Shown: piece by piece, positions 35,028-43,672 of the stretch
Numbering within the stretch: the first letter of the stretch is position 1
How the letters are laid out: each line of letters begins with the position of its first letter
The notes under the pieces: generated by a model
Told to the model about the DNA's origin: nothing
Database searches by the model: none
Seen by the model: only the letters and a program-made list of their open reading frames with translations
Made by a program: the position numbers and the translations under genes
Assembly: GCA_043513815.1 (NCBI GenBank)
Contig: CP121313.1
Coordinates: 3,348,001-3,412,000, forward strand
Source: JANQIO01 sp043513815
GTDB lineage: Bacteria; Pseudomonadota; Gammaproteobacteria; Pseudomonadales; Halieaceae
Length of the DNA stretch: 64,000 nt
Reading direction: 5' to 3'

Positions 35028-35039
35028 CACACACCTCAC

Positions 35040-35567
35040 TCAGCTACAACTGGTCGCGCCCTTACTGGCACGCGGCCTGCCAACGCGATTGATGTTGAGC
35101 GTATACCCCTCAACCAGCTCACCTCCCAGGGCGCAAACGGATATCGTGTCGCTGCCGTTCGCGTAGGAACCGTCCGGGAAATATGTCAGTGCATCACTGC
35201 CAATTGAGCCAGCCAGGGTATGACCTTCGGTGAAGGCCTCGTACACCCGAATCACCTCGTCCTCGGTATCGAGAACGTTATCTCCGTCGATATTGCTGAA
35301 TACTATCCAGCCATCGCTCCAGCTGCCTGTGCATGAGGTCCCGTCTGCACTATGACAGAGGGAGACGGCGGTATTGCGTTTCACAGCTTCGCTGCGCGCA
35401 AGATTGAAACTGGTGAGTAATCGATCGGCCTGCGACTGCAAATGATTGCGCCGCACCGTGTCTGTTAGCGTCGGCCCTGCGATCGTATTGACGATGGCGA
35501 TTATGGAAATAGTGCTCATCAATTCCACAAGGCTAATGCCACGCTGCTTTCCGGACATCGATAACAT
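35040..35567 (-). CDS. fimT: FimT/FimU (GspH-type) minor pilin
   Basis: 175 residues from ATG 35567. Prepilin segment KQRG^ISLVELMSTISIIAIVNTIAGPTLTD with Glu5; GspH/FimT domain with LLTSFNLARSEAVKRNTAVSLCHS and WSDGWIVFSNIDGDNVLDTEDEVIRVYE. It is the first gene of the minor-pilin operon, ending 12 bp before the pilV ATG. An upstream extension of the frame (to 35744) contains no pilin features and overlaps the palindromic control region. Confidence 0.88.
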   Translation of the reverse strand: MLSMSGKQRGISLVELMSTISIIAIVNTIAGPTLTDTVRRNHLQSQADRLLTSFNLARSEAVKRNTAVSLCHSADGTSCTGSWSDGWIVFSNIDGDNVLDTEDEVIRVYEAFTEGHTLAGSIGSDALTYFPDGSYANGSDTISVCALGGELVEGYTLNINRVGRPRASKGATSCS

Positions 35568-36066
35568 GACGATATCTCCCCTGTCTTTTTGCTCTAGTGG
35601 CAAGAGACTAGCGCGGCCTCTAGCGAAAAGAGAGAGAAAACGAAAGCTAGTGTTAGCAACAATGACAGCGGTCACAGCCTGACACATTGCAATATGACCG
35701 CTGTCACAAAAACCGGGCGGTTCTAGGGAGAGATCAAGGCGCAATCGAGCATCAGACTGGAACGCGCGCTGGGCTGAACCCCTTGTTCGGCGCTATGGAG
35801 CGCGTCAGTGCTCAGGTCTGCCGGCCGGCAGCTGCCTGTGCATTTTCCAGTAGCTTGCGACGCGCGCCGATAACGACGGCACTGGAAAGGCCGGCATGCC
35901 GGATCCGGGAACGGCCAGCGGACCAACGGGAGCAACCGGCAGTCGGTGGGAGTTACAGCGGATATCGACTTGCCCGCGGCAGACGCCCCGCGGGTAGCGC
36001 TGGAGCTCCACCGTTCCTCAAGACGTTCAGCATCACCGCAAGGCGCCAGACAACGCCGGGCGACGA
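35568..36066. other. Intergenic region upstream of minor-pilin operon
   Basis: About 500 bp between the pilin operon and a convergent-side hydrolase gene. Open frames here lack family features or coding character. The notable content is the paired 12-bp inverted repeat at 35663-35706. Nothing else supportable. Confidence 0.5.
35663..35706. promoter_or_regulatory. Paired operator-like repeats upstream of fimT
   Basis: TGACAGCGGTCA (35663-35674) and its exact inverse complement TGACCGCTGTCA (35695-35706), separated by 20 bp. Each copy is itself a near dyad (TGAC...GTCA). The inner edge is 96 bp upstream of the fimT start. The layout suits two dimers, about three helical turns apart, controlling the pilin operon. 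Confidence 0.6.
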
Positions 36067-37200
36067 CTAGCGCACCGCGTCAATGGCCGCTTCGATGATG
36101 GGAATCAACTGATCGCGAGCGCCACCGCTGCCCACATTGCCTTGCTCACCGCTGTATTCTTCGAAAAACACCACCCCGGCGTATTGGCGAGTGGTATCAA
36201 TCCATGACAGTGAACCGTAGAAGCCGCCATCGGTGAACAGGGTGACGGGGCCGTCATTGCCAGGCGACTCAAGCCACCAGCCCATCCCGTAGCCACTGCC
36301 GTCGGCGTCCTGGGTACGAGGCTGCCGCATGGCGGCCACACTCTCGGCGCTGAGCACCCGGTTGACGCCACACAGGCCGTCGTTGAGGTGCAGGGAGAGC
36401 AGCTTCGCGTAATCATCGAGGTTGCTCATCATGCCGCCCTCCTGGTTGGCATTGTCGCGACCCACCAGGCTTTCCGGCATGCCGTCCCAGCTCTCCGCCA
36501 GTGACAGGTTGTTGCCGTAGGTTGCAATCTCCAGATCACAGGGCTCGGCGATGTAAGCATCCCATAGCTGATTCCAGGTCCCGCCGCCGACAATCTCGGC
36601 CACCGCCCCCGATATCTGCCACTGACTGCCACCGTAGTCAAACGCGGTATTGGCCGGCGTGCTCACCAGACCGGGCAGCGGGGTAGTAAAAAGGGTTTCT
36701 CCGCAGGCCTGCAAGGTGCCGAAGGGCAGGAACTGGCACAGGTGCGGCCCGTATAACGCCGGGTTGACGAACAGGTTTACCAGCCCGGGAATACCGGAGC
36801 GGTTTGACACCAGGTGTTCCGTGGTGATCGCCGGATCCCACACCCCCTGCCACGGCAGGTAGTTCGCGATCGGCGTGGTGATATCAAACTCGACGTTAGC
36901 GTCATCGTCATGCAGGGCCATCAGCAGTGTCACTGTGGGCACCTTGCTGGTAGACGCCAACAGCACCAGGCTGTCTTCGGTCTGGTTGCCGAAGGCGGCC
37001 TTGTGGATCACGCCCAGATCCTTGTCCACCACGATGTAGGATCCACCCGGAAAGGCTTCCTCGCTCGCCACAAAGTCCGCCATCCAGGCATCGGCCGCGC
37101 TGAAGTCCGGTATGACCGGCTCGGGTACAAAGGTGTCGTTGGAGTCGCTACAGGCGACAATAAGGGGCAGGCAAAGCCAGAGCAGGGAAGATCTTTTCAT
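36067..37200 (-). CDS. Serine hydrolase of the beta-lactamase/PBP fold, lipoprotein
   Basis: 377 residues. Lipobox IVAC (C17) gives a lipoprotein. The active-site SxxK motif is LASTSKVPT (about 83-91). The second motif area reads FDYGGSQWQ (Tyr of YxN-like), and TDGGFYG near residue 325 would be the KTG-like third motif. These match class C beta-lactamase-related esterases/peptidases (EstB type), rather than a dedicated resistance enzyme: the third motif is not KTG. Substrate unknown; probably periplasmic face of the outer membrane. Confidence 0.83.
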   Translation of the reverse strand: MKRSSLLWLCLPLIVACSDSNDTFVPEPVIPDFSAADAWMADFVASEEAFPGGSYIVVDKDLGVIHKAAFGNQTEDSLVLLASTSKVPTVTLLMALHDDDANVEFDITTPIANYLPWQGVWDPAITTEHLVSNRSGIPGLVNLFVNPALYGPHLCQFLPFGTLQACGETLFTTPLPGLVSTPANTAFDYGGSQWQISGAVAEIVGGGTWNQLWDAYIAEPCDLEIATYGNNLSLAESWDGMPESLVGRDNANQEGGMMSNLDDYAKLLSLHLNDGLCGVNRVLSAESVAAMRQPRTQDADGSGYGMGWWLESPGNDGPVTLFTDGGFYGSLSWIDTTRQYAGVVFFEEYSGEQGNVGSGGARDQLIPIIEAAIDAVR

Positions 37201-37314
37201 GGGCTATCCATTTTTTATTTTGGGGCCAGGATTATACGGCGCTTCCGCAGTATAAATTCGTGATACCGGAGAGTATAGGATTCACCGCTATTCCTCCCAC
37301 GCCCACAGGCAGCG

Positions 37315-39210
37315 TCAAGCCGGCAACTGGCTGACCACGCGATTGCGACCGCCGGCCTTGGCGGCGTAGAGGCACTGATCCGCCTGTTCCACCAGATCAG
37401 CGGCATCGCTGGCGTTCAACGGCACCATGGTGGCGGCACCGATACTCAGGCTGAGCCGCCGGCTGCCTGAGCCCTCGTGAGGGATATTCAGCACCGCCAC
37501 TGCCGCGAGAATGCGCTCCGCAACATTCCAGGCACCCTCCGCTGAGGTGTCCGGCAGCAGTACCACGAACTCTTCACCCCCGTAGCGGGCGACCAGGTCC
37601 GTGGGGCGCGAGAGCGTGCTGGCAATAGCGCCGGCCACACTCACCAACGCTTCATCACCCTTGAGGTGACCGTAGGTGTCATTGAATCCCTTGAAGTGAT
37701 CGATATCGATGATCAGCAGCGACAGCTCGGCCTTGCGACGCGCGTGGGCGGGCCATTCCCGCGCCAGCGACGTGTCGAAATGGCGTCGGTTGCTGATCTG
37801 GGTGAGGCCGTCGATCCTCGCCATCTGTTCCAGTTTGGTATTGGCTTCCCCCAATTCCGCCGTGCGCTGCTGGACCTTTTCTTCCAGCGTGGTCGAATAG
37901 GCCTCCAGCTCGGAGGTCAGTGTCTCCACCGCGGTGAAGGCCTGGGCCGATCGCCGGGACATGGCATAGGACTGAAGAATGATAAAGCTGAACAGGCCGA
38001 TGCCAGCCAGAAAATGGGGTGTATTGACGACATCCCTGGAGCTGAGCAGGTCGGCAATTACGGTAAATGCCAGAATGGCAAAGCCCGCGAGGAATACCCA
38101 GGCCTCTTCCCGACGTTCCGCCACCGCGCGCCCCATGGCGTAGAACCCGACCGCACAGGCGAATAGCAGGTAGATTTGAAACAGTGGCAACCACAGGGAA
38201 TAGATTTCCGGCGGCGCCAGCGCCACCAAGGCGCCGAATCCCAACCCCAGCAGATAAATCATGCGCATGGCCCAGTCCGGGCAGCAGCCGGGCAGCAATC
38301 GCGTAAAGTACGCGCCGAAAGCCGGAATCGCCAGCAGGAACGACAGATACTCCACCTTGAAGAGGGTATCGTGGGAGATGCCCGGGAGCAGTTCCGTGAT
38401 GTAGCGCTCATCGGTGGCCAGCAATCGCGCGGTGGCAATCATGCATACCAGCCCGAAATACAGTGCGGAGGTATCCTGCCTGCGTAGGGAATAGAGCCCC
38501 AGGTGGTAAAGCCCGATAGCACCGATAGCACTCGCCAGGGAAATGGAGAGCCCCAGCGCCAGCTCATAGTGACGCCGCACGTCATCGTGCGCGCCCAGCA
38601 CCAGATGCTCCCAGATACCGCCTGCGCGGTAGTGGAAGTTCGCCACATGGATCACGATGCGGTACTCGTTGCTGGTCGCGGCCGGCAGGGCGATCACCTG
38701 CCGCTCGAAGCCGGCGACCGTGCTGGCCGCATCCTTGCCCACCCGACCCGCCCCGTGCACCAGCTGGCCGTTGACGAAAATCCGGTAAGCCGTGCCGATG
38801 TCACGCACCTTCAGCGCCATGGCCGGCGCGTCAGCGGGCAGCAGCACCTGCAGGAAGTAGGTGGCGTATCCATGCGCTTGCCAGCTGCCGGACGCGCCCT
38901 CACCAACCGGCCACTGTTCAGGAACGCCAAAGGTGTTCTGACCGGCAGGCCAGCGGCCTTGTATGTCTTCGGGTGACAACAGGGCGTTCCAGGCAAAGCC
39001 CCATTCACCGTTCAAGCCGACGATACCGCGGCGGGTGAAGTCCCAGTGCTGAAGATCCAGTACACCCTGCTCTGCCCTGGGCGCAGCACCACTGCTATTT
39101 ACACCGCAGCCGGCAACCACCAGCAACAGCGCAAGTCCGCAGCAAAGCCGGCCCAATAGCTGCCCTGGCGTTGGCCACCGCTGGCCCTGGCACCCATGCA
39201 GTCCTTTCAA
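37315..39210 (-). CDS. Diguanylate cyclase with 7TMR-DISM sensor
   Basis: 631 residues, TTG start at 39210. An N-terminal signal/lipobox-like sequence (VVAGCG) precedes a periplasmic jelly-roll domain (HWDFTRRGIVGLNGEWGFAWNALL, FVNGQLVHGAGRVG), then seven membrane helices (about 205-400), a coiled coil (EKVQQRTAELGEANTKLEQM), and a GGDEF domain. The catalytic site is ARYGGEEFVVLLPD, and RPTD five residues before it matches the inhibitory RxxD I-site, so both synthesis and product feedback look functional. It makes c-di-GMP in response to an extracellular, possibly carbohydrate-like, ligand. Confidence 0.88.
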   Translation of the reverse strand: MKGLHGCQGQRWPTPGQLLGRLCCGLALLLVVAGCGVNSSGAAPRAEQGVLDLQHWDFTRRGIVGLNGEWGFAWNALLSPEDIQGRWPAGQNTFGVPEQWPVGEGASGSWQAHGYATYFLQVLLPADAPAMALKVRDIGTAYRIFVNGQLVHGAGRVGKDAASTVAGFERQVIALPAATSNEYRIVIHVANFHYRAGGIWEHLVLGAHDDVRRHYELALGLSISLASAIGAIGLYHLGLYSLRRQDTSALYFGLVCMIATARLLATDERYITELLPGISHDTLFKVEYLSFLLAIPAFGAYFTRLLPGCCPDWAMRMIYLLGLGFGALVALAPPEIYSLWLPLFQIYLLFACAVGFYAMGRAVAERREEAWVFLAGFAILAFTVIADLLSSRDVVNTPHFLAGIGLFSFIILQSYAMSRRSAQAFTAVETLTSELEAYSTTLEEKVQQRTAELGEANTKLEQMARIDGLTQISNRRHFDTSLAREWPAHARRKAELSLLIIDIDHFKGFNDTYGHLKGDEALVSVAGAIASTLSRPTDLVARYGGEEFVVLLPDTSAEGAWNVAERILAAVAVLNIPHEGSGSRRLSLSIGAATMVPLNASDAADLVEQADQCLYAAKAGGRNRVVSQLPA

Positions 39211-39370
39211 ACCCTGTACCCCTGATCGCTCCGGCTATTGTGCCACAGCAGCAGTGACGAAGGCCCGGCTGGGCCGGGAGGCAATCCTCATTGCGCTACA
39301 GGTGAGGTATCCTGCACGGAATATCAGCAATGCCAGGCTCGAACTCACCTATGCCAAGCGACTATCACCC

Positions 39371-40906
39371 ATGAAATCCTGCTACCGGGGCACGACCGTG
39401 CTCAACGAAGCCCCCATGGTAGCGGTGATCGATGAGGTGCTCGACACAAGCCAGTGTCGAGCGTTCATCGAACTGGCGCGCGCGTCCATGCAGCGCGCCA
39501 AAGTCTCACTCGAGGACGAGTCGGGATTTGTAGAGGGTCGCACGGGCAGCAACACCTGGCTGGCTTATGACAAGTTCGAAGCGGCCCGTGAGTTTGGCGA
39601 GCGCATCAGCGCACTGGTGGGCATGCCACTGGACAACGCCGAGGCCATCCAGGTCATCCACTATGGCCCGGGTCAAAAATACGGCGCGCATTTCGACGCC
39701 TATGAACTTGGCACCGAAAAAGGCCGGCGCTGCTGCAAGTACGGCGGCCAGCGGCTGGTCACCTGCCTGGTCTACCTGAACGACGTCGAGGAAGGTGGCG
39801 GCACCCGCTTCCCGAAACTGGACGTCAGGGTCTCGCCTCAGGCCGGGCGCATGGTGATTTTCCACAACGTGGACCCGGCAGATTATTCACAACCTCACCC
39901 CGCCAGCCTGCACGGTGGTGAGCCGGTGCAGAGCGGCGAAAAATGGGCCATGAATATCTGGTTCCACCAGGCCACGATGCGTCAGTTATTCGATTTTGAC
40001 ACGCTAGCGATGTCCCCCGGCCAGCCGCCCCAGGCCTGGTACGCAAACCGCGCCATCGAGCTATTCGAAGCGGCTTGGCAGTCGCTCACGGTGGGGGAAG
40101 ACGCCCCGCTATTCAGCTACTGGGATACCTGGTTCGGACCGGAACCAGAGGCCCTGCAACAGCACCGCGGACCCGTGGTACGGCTGGTAGATCGACGCAT
40201 TTCCAACCGGCTTGCGGACAAGGGCCGCCTGCCCGCCATGCTGATGGATGAAGGACTGTCACACCTGGCGCCGCTGTGCTTTGCATCCCCTGGAGAAGCC
40301 CTGGATGAAATGCCTGAGGCGCAGTTGTTCTACGTGAAAAACAAGGTTGGCACCGCCGGCCAGGGCGTGCGCTGTGTGACCAGCAGGGAGCTCGCGAAGC
40401 TGGAGCTGGGTGAGCTGGATATCGTGCAGCAGGCCATCACCGCCGTGAAGACACATGAAGGTCGCAAATTTACCATTCGCGGCTATGTGCTGATCAGCCG
40501 TGGTCAGGTGGAGGCCTGGCCGGAAGGTATTGTCATTGTCCATGGTGTGCCCTACGACCCGACCAGCGCCGACTACGGGGTGCAGGTGGATCACAGCGGC
40601 TACGTGGAAGCCGATTCAAAAATCACCATGCTCAGTACCTCGGCACTGCCCTGGGGCGAGCTCTTTACCGAGCAGTACCAGGAATTTGTGGGAGAGCTTT
40701 CGCCGGTGCTCGAGGATGTTCGCGCCGCCTGCGAAAGCACCGCCTACTCGGTACTGGGGCTGGACCTGCTGTTGACCGAGGACGACGAGCTCAAGCTCAT
40801 CGAGATCAACGCCCATCCCAACTTCATACACACACCACAGATCAATGACGCGGTGAATATCCCCATGCTCAGGGGGCTGCTGGAGCGAGCGCTGGGGCGG
40901 TCCTAG
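39371..40906 (+). CDS. Fusion of prolyl-4-hydroxylase-type 2OG dioxygenase and ATP-grasp ligase
   Basis: 511 residues from ATG 39371; an in-frame GTG at 39254 would add 39 residues without domain character. Residues 1-205 are a prolyl-4-hydroxylase-type 2OG-Fe(II) oxygenase: IQVIHYGPGQKYGAHFDAYE supplies His107/Asp109, and SLHGGEPVQSGEKWAMNIW supplies His181 and the 2-oxoglutarate Lys191. Residues 265-511 resemble a tubulin-tyrosine-ligase-like ATP-grasp domain: YVKNKVGTAGQGVRCV (nucleotide Lys and glycine-rich loop), IVQQAI, KFTIRGYVLI, and the metal-binding LKLIEINAHPNF (Glu478/Asn480). The pairing suggests a protein or peptide that is both hydroxylated and ligated or phosphorylated. It ends tail-to-tail, sharing CTAG with the next gene. 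Confidence 0.85.
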   Translation: MKSCYRGTTVLNEAPMVAVIDEVLDTSQCRAFIELARASMQRAKVSLEDESGFVEGRTGSNTWLAYDKFEAAREFGERISALVGMPLDNAEAIQVIHYGPGQKYGAHFDAYELGTEKGRRCCKYGGQRLVTCLVYLNDVEEGGGTRFPKLDVRVSPQAGRMVIFHNVDPADYSQPHPASLHGGEPVQSGEKWAMNIWFHQATMRQLFDFDTLAMSPGQPPQAWYANRAIELFEAAWQSLTVGEDAPLFSYWDTWFGPEPEALQQHRGPVVRLVDRRISNRLADKGRLPAMLMDEGLSHLAPLCFASPGEALDEMPEAQLFYVKNKVGTAGQGVRCVTSRELAKLELGELDIVQQAITAVKTHEGRKFTIRGYVLISRGQVEAWPEGIVIVHGVPYDPTSADYGVQVDHSGYVEADSKITMLSTSALPWGELFTEQYQEFVGELSPVLEDVRAACESTAYSVLGLDLLLTEDDELKLIEINAHPNFIHTPQINDAVNIPMLRGLLERALGRS

Positions 40907-41769
40907 CCGTAGTAATCAACACCCATCAGCTCGCGCATGCGCTCGGCGTAGGCAGCATTGTCGAGCCGGGCGATGCGCCGCCACTCCTCGTCATCGTTGA
41001 GGGCCGTGTAGGCACGCCAGAAATCCTCGGCGTCGGGCCCAACCGGGTAGCGGAAGCGCGGCGAATCGTTCTCGACCGCATCCTGGATGGCATCGGCACA
41101 GTCTTTGGTGGTGGCCGCCCGGCCAAGCCCGAATTCACCAAACTTCATCAGCCGTCCAAAGGATTCTCCGTAGGCGCTGTCTTCCGGAGGCGGCGTGCCC
41201 TTTTCCCACAGCGGCGTCCAGATGCAGCCTGGTTCGATCAGCGAGACCTGGATATTGAAGGCCGCCAGCTCCTGGCTGAGGGCAATACACATGGCCTCCA
41301 CGGCGGCCTTGGAAGAGGAGTAGGTGCCGTGACACCCGAAAACATTGACTGCCGCCAGCGACGAGACATTGACCAGCCGCCCACTGCCCTGCCTGCGCAG
41401 GTGGGGAATGACGGCCTGCATCAGCGCGAGGGTGCCGAACACATTGGTTTCATAGACCGCCCGCAGCTCGTCCATGGGCGTCTCCTCGAGCGCGCGGCCG
41501 CCGCCGATGCCGGCGTTGCTGATCAACACATCGAGGCCTCCTTCACTCGCCACTACCTTGTCTGTGGTCTCGACCAGGCCGGCCTGGTCGAGCAGGTCGA
41601 TCTTGACCAGGTCCAGGTCGAGCCCGGCATCGTCCCGTGCTGTAAGCAGTTCGGTGGCTCCATCCGGATTGCGGCAGCCGGCGATGACCCGGTGTCCTGC
41701 CCGCGCCAGTTGCAGTGCGGTTTCAAGGCCGATGCCGCTGTTAGCACCACTGATGAGTATTTTTGCCAT
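40903..41769 (-). CDS. Short-chain dehydrogenase/reductase
   Basis: 288 residues from ATG 41769. Classical SDR features: ISGANSGIGLETA (NAD(P) glycine motif), VLISNAGIGGG, VNVSSLAAVN and the active-site YSSSKAAVEAM. The remaining C-terminal 90 residues are less typical (WTPLWEKGTPPPEDSAYGESF). Its stop codon shares four bases with the convergent oxygenase-ligase gene. The next SDR upstream on the same strand (13 bp gap) suggests co-transcription. Confidence 0.9.
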   Translation of the reverse strand: MAKILISGANSGIGLETALQLARAGHRVIAGCRNPDGATELLTARDDAGLDLDLVKIDLLDQAGLVETTDKVVASEGGLDVLISNAGIGGGRALEETPMDELRAVYETNVFGTLALMQAVIPHLRRQGSGRLVNVSSLAAVNVFGCHGTYSSSKAAVEAMCIALSQELAAFNIQVSLIEPGCIWTPLWEKGTPPPEDSAYGESFGRLMKFGEFGLGRAATTKDCADAIQDAVENDSPRFRYPVGPDAEDFWRAYTALNDDEEWRRIARLDNAAYAERMRELMGVDYYG

Positions 41770-41782
41770 CTGTATCGCTCTC

Positions 41783-42616
41783 CTATTTCGCCTGGCGCAC
41801 GCCGCCGCGGTGCAGCATGGTGGCGGCCTCGATTTCAAAGAAAGGCGGCTTTTCAAGCCCGCTGCTGGTCTGCCCGGCATCTACCACCAGGGTGTGACCG
41901 GCCACATAGCGAGACTCGTCCGACAACAGAAAGACGATAGCGTTGGCAATGTCCTCCGCCTGGCCGGCGTAACCCAGAGGCGAGGATTCAGCCAGCCGTT
42001 TGCTGGTGCCGTCGTAATCCTCAGGATCGTTGGACACCACGGCGCTGGTCATGTCGGTAACGGTGTTGCCGGGTGCGACGGCGTTGACACGAATACGCCG
42101 GGGCGAGAGTTCACTGGCGGCCGAGCGGGTAATGCCGACCACGCCGTGCTTGGCCATCGTGTAAACATGGGGGCCCAGACCGCCCTGCACACCTGCTGTG
42201 CTGGCAACGGACACGATGGCGCCGCCGGACTCAGCCATCGCCCTGGCCGCGTGCTTGATCCCCAGGAAAACCGCTCGTGACAGGATAGACATGGTGAAGT
42301 CGTACTCTTCCACCGGCGTATCCATGATCGAACCGATGGCACCGACGATACCGGCGTTATTGACCATACCGTGCAGGCCACCAAAATGTTCCACGGCTTT
42401 CTGCACAGCGCCGGCAATGTCCTCCTCCCGCGTCACGTCTGCATGAACAAAGGTCGCGCGCTCGCCGAGTTCGTCGGCCAGCGCCTGGCCGCGTTCATCC
42501 TGCAGATCGGCTACCACCACGTTGCCGCCCTCTTCGATAATCTTGCGGGCGGTGGCGGCACCGATTCCACTGGCCGCCCCGGTGACCACGACGGTCCGGT
42601 TCTCAAGTCGCTGCAT
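41783..42616 (-). CDS. Short-chain dehydrogenase/reductase
   Basis: 277 residues from ATG 42616 with CAGGAGAAT upstream. VVVTGAASGIGAATARKI (TGxxxGIG), MVNNAGIVGAIG, VSVASTAGVQG and YTMAKHGVVGITRSAASEL (YxxxK) mark a classical NAD(P)-dependent SDR, followed by VAPGNTVTDM. It resembles steroid/terpenoid or acyl alcohol dehydrogenases, but substrate assignment is not possible. First gene of a two-SDR unit. Confidence 0.9.
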   Translation of the reverse strand: MQRLENRTVVVTGAASGIGAATARKIIEEGGNVVVADLQDERGQALADELGERATFVHADVTREEDIAGAVQKAVEHFGGLHGMVNNAGIVGAIGSIMDTPVEEYDFTMSILSRAVFLGIKHAARAMAESGGAIVSVASTAGVQGGLGPHVYTMAKHGVVGITRSAASELSPRRIRVNAVAPGNTVTDMTSAVVSNDPEDYDGTSKRLAESSPLGYAGQAEDIANAIVFLLSDESRYVAGHTLVVDAGQTSSGLEKPPFFEIEAATMLHRGGVRQAK

Positions 42617-42865
42617 CTTGTTATTCTCCTGGCGTTTCTGGGTCCGGCACGGCGATGAGCCGCCAGCACGGACGCTAGAGTGTGCCAGACAGAAGCTGGA
42701 CAAGAAAACACCCCCGACAAGAACACAGCAACTCCGAACAAACCGGCACCCACCCCCCAAGGCCGCAAACCGCGCAAACACGGCTACAGAGAAATGGCTG
42801 GGATGCCAGGGAAGAGTGCAAACAAGCGCGGGGATTTAAAGCATGCCCGGTGCCCCGTAGAAGTC

Positions 42866-43038
42866 GCACCTCGACACCAGACAGAGGCACCCACCCAAAG
42901 CGGGGCAACCAATAGGCTTGGTGGAAGAAGATGCAATCCAACAACGGGGCGTATTAGCAAACAAAAACCGGGATTCGAGAAGCGAGACCGGTGAAGATGC
43001 ACCTCGACGTCAGAGAGAGGCACCCACCCAAAGCGGGG
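42866..43038. repeat. 40-bp direct repeat pair
   Basis: 42866-42905 and 42999-43038 match at 37 of 40 positions, beginning GCACCTCGAC and ending CACCCAAAGCGGGG. The period is 133 bp. A shorter related stretch (GGCACCCACCCCCCAAGG) occurs near 42750. Confidence 0.85.
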
Positions 43039-43052
43039 TTATAAAAAGCGGC

Positions 43053-43074
43053 TGTAAAACCTGGCGGTTTTACA
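43053..43074. terminator. Palindrome TGTAAAACC-TGGC-GGTTTTACA
   Basis: A perfect 9-bp stem with a 4-base loop, next to the minus-strand terminator at 43075-43108. It is followed on the plus strand by an A-run and preceded on the minus strand by a T-run, so it may back up that terminator. Confidence 0.6.
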
Positions 43075-43108
43075 AAAAAAAAGGAGATGGTACGAATACC
43101 ATCCCCCT
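43075..43108 (-). terminator. Rho-independent terminator with TTCG tetraloop
   Basis: On the minus strand, GATGGTA-TTCG-TACCATC with flanking AAGGGG/CTCCTT pairing is followed by nine T residues. It could end the enoyl-CoA hydratase transcript (stop at 43673, so a 570-base 3' region) or an independent RNA made from 43600 downward. Confidence 0.85.
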
Positions 43109-43672
43109 TCGTTCAGCCCTTTCCGGCAAACGGCTCTGCGATTTGACTCGCTTCGTCGCTCCGCCTTCCGGGCTCGGCCTCGACTGACCCCATCCACGCT
43201 CGCTTTTACACTCGCCCTTCCGGGAACCGGCCTGTACCGGCCAGAGGACCGAAGTCCCCGATATTTTTTGACGCTTGGCAACGTCCACCCGCAGTGGCAA
43301 TCCGGTTGCATGCCTCTACGCGTTCGAGCCGCCCTTCACTGCCCGCCGATTCCGCCCTAAAGCTGTCTCGGCTTGCCTGCCCGACCCCTGATCCTCCTGC
43401 TCCGAAGAGCGCTCGTCCCTGGGGACCTGCTGGCTCGGCAATGCTGCTTGCCCGTTGACCACTTCTGGCGTGTGGTCCCGCCCCGGCCAATCGGGGCATG
43501 GCTTTTGCGGTTTGCGCTTTTCCGCAGCCACAAACCTAGTCTACACACTGGCAGCAGAGCGTCTAGCCAACAAGCTGTGGGTAACTTGTGTAAATGATGT
43601 GGCCATCAAAGTATATTCAAAAAAACGGCATTTCTGTGTTTGCGGAGACGCTTTTCACGCCGGGGCAAGCGC

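Larger units (their letters stand above)
42617..43672. other. Gene-free island with direct repeats and terminators
   Basis: 1,056 bp without a supportable gene. The plus-oriented left part (42680-43050) is A-rich with two 40-bp direct repeats. The right part (43110-43600) is GC-rich, with stem-forming segments (for example GCCCC and GGGGC near 43480-43500, CCGGCC repeats near 43227-43245). Between them lie a minus-strand terminator with a TTCG loop and a second hairpin. The small open frames lack start sites and family features. Confidence 0.6.

Noticed and set aside
35687..36070. 127-codon open frame between pilin operon and hydrolase
   Set aside because: Arg/Pro/Ala-rich without motif or ribosome-binding site, and overlaps the palindromic control region.
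42866..43038. Possible CRISPR or attC-type array
   Set aside because: Only two copies 133 bp apart with unequal flanks; no cas genes or integrase nearby.
42675..43548. Several 60-100 codon open frames in the repeat island
   Set aside because: They follow the direct repeats in frame, lack starts and show no recognisable family.
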